A stretch of DNA of 12,581 bases from positions 1 to 12,581 of the forward strand of contig CAYGHG010000075.1 in the NCBI GenBank assembly GCA_964349515.1. The letters are read 5' to 3'. Both the position numbers and the translations under genes were made by a program. Shown here piece after piece: positions 1-5,380 of this stretch. The notes below the pieces were generated by a model. That model searched no databases, was not told the DNA's origin, and saw only the letters and a list, made by a program, of their open reading frames with translations. This stretch comes from CAYGHG01 sp964349515. GTDB taxonomy: Bacteria; Oederibacteriota; PGYV01; CAYGHG01. The number at the start of each line of letters is the position of its first letter. Positions within the stretch are counted from its first letter, which is position 1.

Positions 1-112
1 AGTTGAAAGTTGAAAGCTGAAAGTTGAAAGTTGAAAGTTGAAAGTTGAAAGTTGACAACTGAAAGCTGACAACTGAAAGCTGACAACTGAAAGCTGTAAG
101 CTGTAAGTTGTA
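1..112. repeat. Sixteen tandem 7-bp repeats upstream of glmS
   Basis: The first 112 bases divide exactly into sixteen 7-mers with no slippage. Units 1-7 are AGTTGAA or AGCTGAA. Units 8-13 alternate AGTTGAC/AGCTGAC with AACTGAA. Units 14-16 are AGCTGTA/AGTTGTA. The tract then degenerates into AACTTAA just before the glmS ribosome binding site. It may extend left of the window. The unit resembles the other 7-bp-period tracts at 1972-1992, 3251-3335 and 10608-10898. The tract is on the glmS leader side, and some units contain TTGACA or CTGACA, which look like -35 hexamers, but I see no matching -10 box. Confidence 0.95.
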
Positions 113-121
113 AACTTAAAC

Positions 122-127
122 AGGAGG
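122..127 (+). promoter_or_regulatory. Ribosome binding site of glmS
   Basis: AGGAGG is a perfect anti-SD match placed 10 bases before the ATG at 138. It supports that start, which also gives the mature Cys2 amidotransferase N-terminus. Confidence 0.85.
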
Positions 128-137
128 TTAATTTTTA

Positions 138-1958
138 ATGTGCGGTATTATCGGATACATAGGAAATGAAAACGCCGTAGAGCGCATAATATACGGCCTT
201 AAAAAACTTGAGTACCGCGGGTATGACTCTGCGGGAATAGCGGTTTCAACGGGCTGCATGACGGTAAGGCACAGGAGCCGGGGCAAACTTGAAAATCTCG
301 TAAAAAAAATAAAGAACAAAAAAATAAACGGCACCACAGGCATAGGCCATACGCGCTGGGCCACCCACGGCAGGCCCTCTGACGAAAACGCCCACCCGCA
401 CACCGACTGTACGGGCAAAATCACAATAATACACAACGGCATAATAGAAAACTTTTATGACATAAAAGAAGAGCTCCTTAAAAAAGGGCACAAATTCGCC
501 TCTGAAACAGACACGGAAGTTTTTGCCCATCTCGTGGAAGAAAACATGGGGGCGGGAATAGAAAAAGCTGTTGAAAAATCCATCAAAAGAATCCGCGGCA
601 TGTATGCCCTGGTGATAATGCACTCTGACGAGCCTGACAGGATAATAGCCGCGCGCCAGGGCTCGCCGCTCGTTATAGGAATCGGCGAAAATGAAAACTA
701 CATAGCTTCGGATGTCCCATCCTTCCTTAAATTTACGAAGAAAGCCATGTTTCTTGAGGACGGCGACATGGCGGTGGTTACGAAAGAAAGCGTATCAGTA
801 AAAAACAGCGGAAAAAAAGTAAAGCGCCAGATAAAACAGATAAAGTGGACGTCAGAGCAGGCGGAAAAATCAGGATACCCTCATTACATGCTGAAAGAAA
901 TAACGGAAGAACCGCAGTCTTTTGAAGACACTATACTGGGCCGTTTTGACGAACTAAAAGGCAGAATAAGTTTTGAGCACGTAAATGAAAAAAAGCTCAG
1001 GAAAATAAACCACATACGCATAGTCGCGTGCGGCACATCTTATCACGCGGCATACACCGCAAAGTACCTGATAGAAAAACTCTCCGGCGTAAACACCACG
1101 GTGGAGGTGGCCTCCGAGCTGCGCTACTCTCACCCTCATGTTGACTCCCGCACGCTTCTTGTCGCGGTGTCACAGTCGGGAGAGACCATAGACACTATTG
1201 AGGCTTTCAAAAACCTAAAAAGCGCGGCCGGTTATTCAATAGCCGTTGTAAATGTGGTGGGGTCTACCTTGTCAAGAATGTTAGACGGAGTGATATACAC
1301 CCACGCGGGCCCGGAAATAGGAGTGGCTGCCACCAAGACATTTGTCAGCCAGCTCGCGGTGCTTTATCTCTTTGCCTATCTCATGGCATCGGTTAAGGGA
1401 AAAGTCAAACCCGCGGAAGTAAGGCGCGCCATCAAGAATCTGCGCAAAGTACCGGCGCTTATGAAACAGATAATAAGGGAGCGCGGGAAGATAGAAAAGA
1501 TAGCGGTGAAATACAAGAAACAGAGGGATTTTCTCTACTACGGCAGGAACATGAGTTTTCCGATAGCGCTTGAAGGAGCGCTGAAACTGAAGGAAATTTC
1601 CTACATACACGCCGAGGGCTACGCGGCAGGCGAGATGAAACACGGCCCCATAGCGCTTGTGGATGACAAAGTACCGAATGTATTTATCGCCCCTGTTAAC
1701 TGCATGTATGAAAAACTTGTGAGCAACATACAGGAAATAAAGGCGCGCGACGGGATAATAATAGCGATAACCAACCGCTCAAACAAAGCCATAGAAAAAT
1801 TCAGCCACGACGTGATATATGTACCCGACATTGACGAAGATTTTTACCCTCTTTTAACGGCTGTTCCGATACACCTGCTTGCCTATTACATAGGTGTTAA
1901 AAAGGGAATAGACGTGGACAAGCCGAGAAATCTGGCAAAATCGGTGACAGTGGAATAG
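138..1958 (+). CDS. glmS: Glutamine--fructose-6-phosphate aminotransferase (isomerizing)
   Basis: This cytosolic enzyme converts fructose-6-phosphate and glutamine to glucosamine-6-phosphate, the committed step toward UDP-GlcNAc for peptidoglycan and other envelope glycans. The 606 residues match the usual family length. The start MCGIIGYIG exposes Cys2, the N-terminal nucleophile of class II glutamine amidotransferases. GHTRWATHG (70-78) and HNG (99-101) complete that domain. Two SIS sugar-isomerase domains follow, with CGTSYHAA near 298 and SQSGET near 345. The C-terminus ends DKPRNLAKSVTVE, the typical family tail. It stands alone between heptad repeat tracts and has a strong ribosome binding site. 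I see no glmS ribozyme in the 137 bases upstream, but the window begins too close to exclude one further away. Confidence 0.97.
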   Translation: MCGIIGYIGNENAVERIIYGLKKLEYRGYDSAGIAVSTGCMTVRHRSRGKLENLVKKIKNKKINGTTGIGHTRWATHGRPSDENAHPHTDCTGKITIIHNGIIENFYDIKEELLKKGHKFASETDTEVFAHLVEENMGAGIEKAVEKSIKRIRGMYALVIMHSDEPDRIIAARQGSPLVIGIGENENYIASDVPSFLKFTKKAMFLEDGDMAVVTKESVSVKNSGKKVKRQIKQIKWTSEQAEKSGYPHYMLKEITEEPQSFEDTILGRFDELKGRISFEHVNEKKLRKINHIRIVACGTSYHAAYTAKYLIEKLSGVNTTVEVASELRYSHPHVDSRTLLVAVSQSGETIDTIEAFKNLKSAAGYSIAVVNVVGSTLSRMLDGVIYTHAGPEIGVAATKTFVSQLAVLYLFAYLMASVKGKVKPAEVRRAIKNLRKVPALMKQIIRERGKIEKIAVKYKKQRDFLYYGRNMSFPIALEGALKLKEISYIHAEGYAAGEMKHGPIALVDDKVPNVFIAPVNCMYEKLVSNIQEIKARDGIIIAITNRSNKAIEKFSHDVIYVPDIDEDFYPLLTAVPIHLLAYYIGVKKGIDVDKPRNLAKSVTVE

Positions 1959-1971
1959 GGACGCAGTGTAA

Positions 1972-2013
1972 AGTTGAAAATTGAAAGTTGAAAATATAAA
2001 ACCGGAATTAAGA
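1972..2013. repeat. Heptad tract (3 units) plus 17-bp module, copy 1
   Basis: AGTTGAA, AATTGAA and AGTTGAA occupy 1972-1992, the same 7-bp unit as at 1-112. The 17-mer TAAAACCGGAATTAAGA follows at 1997-2013 and is repeated without change at 3339-3355, again after a heptad tract. The module lies between the glmS stop and the start of the rRNA methyltransferase gene, so it may overlap that gene's promoter region. TATAAA at 2032-2037 is a possible -10 box. Confidence 0.85.
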
Positions 2014-2048
2014 ACAGATAATTAAAACCAATATAAAACAGGTGTAAA

Positions 2049-3248
2049 ATGATAAATCTTCCTACTGTAATACTGAAACACGGCGAGGAAAAGCGCGTGC
2101 TTGACGGGCATCCGTGGATATATTTTAACGAGATAGCCGGTGAGACCGGCGCTGAGGACGGGGATTTGTGCGAGGTAAAAAGCAGCACGAGAAAACTTCT
2201 CGGGCTCGGGTATTTCAATTCAAAATCGAAAATAACGGTCAGGATGCTTGACATATTAAAAGAGAACGCTTCCGCTGTATATGACAGGTTTGATTCAATA
2301 GAGGCGCTGCTGGAGTCAAAGATAAAAGCCGCCGTATTAAAGAGGGTTAAGCTCACAAACAGTGACGCAAAAAGGGTGGTTTTTTCAGAGTCAGATTCGC
2401 TGCCGGGGCTTATTGCAGACCTGTATAAGGACACTCTGGTGGTGCAGATAACAACGCTCGGCATGGAAAAAATGAAAGACGCGGCGGTGGAAATTCTGTC
2501 CGGAGTTACGGGCGCAAAAAACATATATGAAAAAAGCCTGTCGCCCGCGAGGCAGAAAGAGGGGATCGAACCCTGTGAACGCGTGATAAAAGGGGGACCG
2601 GAAAAAATCGTAATAAACGAAAACGGGCTGAAGTTCAATGTTGACCCGTTAAAAGGCAGTAAGACCGGTTTTTATCTTGACCAGCGGGACAACAGGATGA
2701 AACTTGAAAAATATGTTAAGGGAAAAAGCGTGCTCGACGCGTTCTGTTTTTCCGGAGGGTTCTCCGCTTATGCGCTTCATTACGGTGCTGAGGCCGTTCT
2801 TGGCATTGACTCGGCCGAAGAGGCGGTAGAAGCGGCGCGCGCGAACATGAAACTAAACAAGCTGAAAGGCTCCAGATTCAAATGCGCGGATGTGTTTGAA
2901 GAGATGAAGGCAATGGCCTCAAAAGAGGAAAAGTTTGATGTCATCATACTCGACCCGCCGCCGTTTTCAAAATCCCACAGGGAAAAGGCGGGAGCCATGC
3001 GCGGCTACCGCATGCTGCACAACAGCGCGCTTAAACTTCTTGAGCCCGGAGGGGTGCTTTTTACCTTCTCGTGCTCACAAAACGTCTCAATGTCAGAGCT
3101 CATCACCACGGTAAAAGAGGCGGCAAGGCGGCTAAAGTGCAGGGTGGAGATGAAAGAGCAGATGTTTCAGGCAAAAGACCACCCCTATAACACAAACATA
3201 CCGGAGACCTTTTATTTAAAGGGAGCGGTGCTTAAGAAGATAAGTTAA
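2049..3248 (+). CDS. rlmI: RlmI-like class I SAM-dependent 23S rRNA cytosine methyltransferase
   Basis: This protein probably makes 5-methylcytosine in 23S rRNA using SAM, as E. coli RlmI does at C1962. The 399 residues match the family length. The N-terminus (about 1-75, with LDGHPWIYFNEI) fits a PUA RNA-binding domain. A middle domain follows, and TGFYLDQRDNR leads into the Rossmann methyltransferase core. Motif I is VLDAFCFSGGFSAYAL (from residue 228), motif IV is DPPPFSKS (from 302), and FSCSQN carries the candidate catalytic Cys342. AGGTG ends 4 bases before the ATG. The gene stands alone, bracketed by two copies of a heptad plus 17-bp module. The family is clear. Modification of exactly C1962 is inferred, and a relative with another target base is possible. 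Confidence 0.88.
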   Translation: MINLPTVILKHGEEKRVLDGHPWIYFNEIAGETGAEDGDLCEVKSSTRKLLGLGYFNSKSKITVRMLDILKENASAVYDRFDSIEALLESKIKAAVLKRVKLTNSDAKRVVFSESDSLPGLIADLYKDTLVVQITTLGMEKMKDAAVEILSGVTGAKNIYEKSLSPARQKEGIEPCERVIKGGPEKIVINENGLKFNVDPLKGSKTGFYLDQRDNRMKLEKYVKGKSVLDAFCFSGGFSAYALHYGAEAVLGIDSAEEAVEAARANMKLNKLKGSRFKCADVFEEMKAMASKEEKFDVIILDPPPFSKSHREKAGAMRGYRMLHNSALKLLEPGGVLFTFSCSQNVSMSELITTVKEAARRLKCRVEMKEQMFQAKDHPYNTNIPETFYLKGAVLKKIS

Positions 3249-3250
3249 AG

Positions 3251-3335
3251 AAAGACAAAAGACAAAAGTTAAACAAAAAATGAGCATTTGTTTGTTTATG
3301 TTTTAAACTTTTGCCTTCTGTCTTTTGTCTTATTA
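3251..3335. repeat. Inverted heptad repeat forming a long AT-rich hairpin
   Basis: Starting three bases after the rRNA methyltransferase stop, AGACAAA heptads on the plus strand (left arm 3251-3274) face the same heptads in inverted orientation (right arm 3300-3332). The loop is about 25 bases. The arms match except that the right arm carries one extra heptad. The hairpin sits between two convergent genes and may help end transcription from either side, but it lacks the GC-rich stem and T-run of a classical intrinsic terminator. Confidence 0.7.
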
Positions 3336-3338
3336 ACT

Positions 3339-3355
3339 TAAAACCGGAATTAAGA
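3339..3355. repeat. 17-bp module, copy 2
   Basis: TAAAACCGGAATTAAGA is identical to 1997-2013 and in the same orientation. Both copies directly follow a 7-bp-period tract, so the two parts seem to travel or be retained together. The pair brackets the rlmI gene as direct repeats about 1.3 kb apart. Confidence 0.85.
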
Positions 3356-3378
3356 CTTAAAGGCAAATCCCCCCTTTC

Positions 3379-3397
3379 CCCCCTTTGGAAAAGGGGG
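3379..3397 (-). terminator. G/C-tract hairpin after the lipoprotein gene
   Basis: CCCCCTTT (3379-3386) and AAAGGGGG (3390-3397) form a perfect 8-bp stem with a 3-base loop, ending four bases from the stop codon of the minus-strand lipoprotein gene. On that strand it is not followed by a clean T-run, so it may instead be a dispersed palindromic repeat. The flanking CCCCCCTTT duplication (3369-3377) points to a repeat origin. Confidence 0.45.
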
Positions 3398-3400
3398 TTG

Positions 3401-3904
3401 TCACGGCAGCAGGTTCTTTACGTACACCGGCTTCATGTGTTCCCAGCCTGTTCTGGTTTCTTTGAGGATTTGTTTCATCTTTTCAAAATCCGCTTTTACT
3501 TCCGCTTCCGGGGCTGCTTTGTAGTCCATTGTCAGGGGCACCATTGAGGTTATGAGGAGTTCGTATGTGCCGAAAAAGCAGACCACGTCAGGCGGGATTG
3601 TAATAACGTTTCCTATTTTATAAAAATCAATTTTAAGAGTGTGGGGAACTTCTGCAGCGTGTATCCTGTATTTTCCCTGAGGAACCCTGAAAAAGGAGTA
3701 TTTGTCCTTTGTGAATACCGGTTTTATGATATTGCCGTTTACTTCGTCGCGCAGCTCGGCGTAGGCGTCGGCGTTCATCAGCACGACGCCGTTCGCGTAG
3801 AGCTTTACCGCAATAAGCGAAGAGCCGAGGCCCGTTCTGCGCTCAAGAGTGGAGCAGGAGGCTGTGAGGCTTAAAGCCGCTATCAGTAAAATCAATCTTT
3901 TCAT
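3401..3904 (-). CDS. Candidate lipoprotein of unknown function
   Basis: I do not recognise a named family. The 167-residue product starts MKR, then a hydrophobic stretch, then LTASC with Cys17. This resembles a lipoprotein signal peptide with a slightly atypical lipobox (Thr at -3), so the mature protein is probably lipid-anchored in the envelope. The segment SFFRVPQGKYRIHA resembles the 'F-x-V-P-x-G-K-Y' strand of small beta-rich lipoproteins of the DUF2846 type, a weak resemblance only. There are no later membrane segments. An in-frame ATG at 3931 adds nine residues (MFFLVYNLT) and has AGGTG five bases upstream. The 3904 start lacks any Shine-Dalgarno sequence but gives the more usual signal peptide. 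The gene converges with rlmI. Confidence 0.7.
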   Translation of the reverse strand: MKRLILLIAALSLTASCSTLERRTGLGSSLIAVKLYANGVVLMNADAYAELRDEVNGNIIKPVFTKDKYSFFRVPQGKYRIHAAEVPHTLKIDFYKIGNVITIPPDVVCFFGTYELLITSMVPLTMDYKAAPEAEVKADFEKMKQILKETRTGWEHMKPVYVKNLLP

Positions 3905-3910
3905 GGTTAA

Positions 3911-3939
3911 ATTATACACTAAAAAAAACATAATGGCAC
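3911..3939 (-). promoter_or_regulatory. Candidate promoter of the lipoprotein gene
   Basis: Read on the minus strand, GTGCCA (3934-3939) and a perfect TATAAT (3911-3916) are spaced by 17 bases, matching a sigma70-type layout. Transcription would be expected to start at about 3904, the A of the ATG, which would give a leaderless mRNA. If translation really starts at 3931, this TATAAT lies inside the gene and is accidental. Confidence 0.4.
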
Positions 3940-3958
3940 CTATGAACGAAATAAAATA

Positions 3959-4013
3959 CTGTCAGAAATTGTGTGTAATTAGAAGTAATGGTATTACACG
4001 CTAATGTGAACAG
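3959..4013. repeat. 55-bp inverted-repeat fragment with IS256-like ends
   Basis: The left arm begins CTGTCAGAAATTGTGTGTAAT (3959-3979). The right arm at 3993-4013 is its inverted copy with 14 of 21 positions matching, ending in ACAG. The left arm is nearly the same as the left end of the larger element that starts at 4026, so this may be an older or collapsed copy. There is no target duplication around it. Confidence 0.5.
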
Positions 4014-4081
4014 AACCGGGCCAAAGATACTGTCAAGTATTGTGTGTAATTGAGAAAAAAATTTTAATAATAGGCGATTCT

Positions 4082-4105
4082 CCTTCTCCCGCTTGCGGGA
4101 GAAGG
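4082..4105. repeat. REP-like perfect palindrome inside the element
   Basis: CCTTCTCCCGC (4082-4092) and GCGGGAGAAGG (4095-4105) form a perfect 11-bp stem with a TT loop, followed by GGCCGGGATGAGGG. This resembles dispersed REP-type palindromes common between bacterial genes. Here it lies within the 195-bp element, so it may move as cargo. Confidence 0.8.
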
Positions 4106-4155
4106 CCGGGATGAGGGCGTATTTAAAGGCGTAAAAAACACCCCCCTCACCAAAG

Positions 4156-4178
4156 CCTCTCCCCCAAAGGGGGCGAGG
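4156..4178. repeat. Second palindrome inside the element
   Basis: CCTC-T-CCCCC (4156-4165), loop AAA, then GGGGG-C-GAGG (4169-4178) form a 9-bp paired stem with one mismatch. It resembles other common intergenic palindromes of the form CCTCTCCCCCAAAGGGGG. It differs in sequence from the palindrome at 4082. Confidence 0.75.
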
Positions 4179-4263
4179 TATTACATCAATAACGGAATTA
4201 CACACTATTATATACTCTAACGGGCCAAATTACGTATTGAAAAACAGCCGGCAGTAATAGATA

Positions 4264-4398
4264 ATGACTGTCATGAAAACTTTTACAGGGGTTTTCGGAT
4301 CTTGTTCACGAAACGAGCAGAATGCTGACAGCGGGAATGAGGAGGCATGCTTGCGCATGAACATTTCGGAGCTGATTATAAGCGGGTGTGGCAGGTAA
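4264..4398 (+). CDS. Possible 44-residue Cys-containing peptide (doubtful)
   Basis: An ATG-to-TAA reading frame encodes 44 residues beginning MTVMKTFTGVFGSC, with Cys at 14, 29 and 42 and ending ELIISGCGR. It lies just after the mobile element and 46 bases before the UDP-glucuronate decarboxylase start. I see no clear ribosome binding site before either ATG (4264 or 4273), and I recognise no family. It could be a leader peptide or small secreted peptide, a remnant of a longer gene, or chance. The surrounding 4230-4444 otherwise holds only a possible -10 box (TATAAC, 4424-4429). Confidence 0.2.
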   Translation: MTVMKTFTGVFGSCSRNEQNADSGNEEACLRMNISELIISGCGR

Positions 4399-4444
4399 AG
4401 GGAAGAAATAAAAGAAGTTATCATATAACATTCCGGAGGGCATA

Positions 4445-5380
4445 TTGAAACAGACCATACTTGTGGCAGGCGGCGCGGGATTTTTGGGCTCTCATCTATG
4501 CGAAGCGCTTGTAAAAAAAGGGAACAGCGTAATCTGCATTGACAACCTCGGTACCGGCAGGATGGAAAATTTGTCCGCGCTTAAAGGAAACAGGAACTTT
4601 AAGTTCATAAAACATGACATCAGAGAGCCGCTTAAAGTAAAAGAAAAGGTTCACAGGGTTTTCCACCTTGCGTCCTACGCCTCTCCGCCGTACTATCAGA
4701 CAAAATCAATCGAAACGCTTATGACAAATTCGCTCGGCACTTATAATATCCTTGAATTCTGCCGGCTGAAAAGAGCGCGCTATCTGATTACTTCCACATC
4801 CGAGGCCTACGGCGACCCTGAAGAGCACCCGCAGAAAGAGACATACTGGGGCCACGTGAATCCCATAGGCATACGCAGTTGCTACGACGAGTCAAAGCGT
4901 TTTGCAGAGGCGATAACGATGGAGTATGTGAGAAAGCACAATCTTGACGCGAGGATAATCAGGATTTTCAACACCTACGGCCCGAGGCTGCAAAAAGACG
5001 ACGGCAGGGTGATATCAAACTTCATAAACCAGTGCCTTGAGAAAAAACCCATTACGATTTACGGCGACGGAAAACAAACGAGGTCGTTTTGTTATGTTTC
5101 CGACCAGGTAGCAGGGCTGCTCGCTGCAATGGACTGCGCCGCGGCAAAAGGGGAGGTAATAAACATCGGCAACCCTGATGAGTTTACAATGCTGGAGGCG
5201 GCACAAATCATAAAAGAAATGACAGGCAGCCCCTCCCGGATAAAGTATTTACAGCTTCCAAAAGACGACCCTGCGAGGCGCAGGCCCGATATCACAAAGG
5301 CTAAAAAACTTCTCAACTGGCGGCCAAAGGTAAAACTGCGCGAGGGATTGAAACAAACCATTGAATGGTTCAAGGGATGA
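4445..5380 (+). CDS. uxs: UDP-glucuronate decarboxylase (UDP-xylose synthase)
   Basis: This extended short-chain dehydrogenase/reductase should convert UDP-glucuronate to UDP-xylose through a bound-NAD keto intermediate, in the cytosol. The 311 residues fit bacterial UXS. GGAGFLG (9-15) is the NAD-binding glycine motif. TSTSEAYGDP (116-125) followed by EHPQKETYWG, and Tyr147/Lys151 in SCYDESK, are near-diagnostic of UXS rather than GalE or RmlB. FNTYGPR (175-181), GDGKQTRSF and DDPARRRPDI complete the family pattern. The start is TTG, with GGAGG (4435-4439) five bases upstream. It leads a six-gene plus-strand run and overlaps the next gene by four bases (ATGA), suggesting coupled translation. 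The UDP-glucose dehydrogenase that would supply its substrate is not in the window. Confidence 0.9.
   Translation: MKQTILVAGGAGFLGSHLCEALVKKGNSVICIDNLGTGRMENLSALKGNRNFKFIKHDIREPLKVKEKVHRVFHLASYASPPYYQTKSIETLMTNSLGTYNILEFCRLKRARYLITSTSEAYGDPEEHPQKETYWGHVNPIGIRSCYDESKRFAEAITMEYVRKHNLDARIIRIFNTYGPRLQKDDGRVISNFINQCLEKKPITIYGDGKQTRSFCYVSDQVAGLLAAMDCAAAKGEVINIGNPDEFTMLEAAQIIKEMTGSPSRIKYLQLPKDDPARRRPDITKAKKLLNWRPKVKLREGLKQTIEWFKG

Larger units (their letters stand above)
4017..4229. mobile_element. 195-bp MITE-like element with 9-bp target duplication
   Basis: A non-coding element at 4026-4220 is flanked by the perfect 9-bp direct repeat CGGGCCAAA (4017-4025 and 4221-4229), as expected of a target-site duplication. 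Its ends are inverted copies centred on GTGTGTAATT. The left end is GATACTGTCAAGTATTGTG, and the right end in reverse complement is TTAGAGTATATAATAGTG. Ends resembling TACACACAAT...TGACAG and duplications of 8-9 bp are typical of the IS256 (Mutator-like) family. No transposase is encoded, so it would have to be moved in trans. It carries two strong palindromes inside. The duplication is seen directly; the IS256 assignment is inferred from end sequence and duplication length. Confidence 0.65.

Noticed and set aside
1..112. CRISPR array
   Set aside because: Units are 7 bp with no spacers; a CRISPR needs longer repeats separated by unique spacers. The 71-bp array at 10608 likewise has no unique spacers.
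1..137. glmS ribozyme/riboswitch upstream of glmS
   Set aside because: The available leader is almost all heptad repeats, and I cannot find the conserved ribozyme core. A more distant one lies outside the window.
1886..2638. A 250-codon open frame on the minus strand opposite rlmI
   Set aside because: It is a Ser/Phe/Thr-rich antisense shadow of the well-supported rRNA methyltransferase, with no motif or ribosome binding site.
3912..4205. A 97-codon minus-strand open frame over the 195-bp element
   Set aside because: It runs through palindromes and element ends. Its translation is typical of spurious genes called over REP-like repeats.
5365..5376. Start of the YfhO-like gene four codons earlier
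   Set aside because: No ribosome binding site precedes 5365, while ATG 5377 forms the usual ATGA stop-start overlap with the upstream gene.
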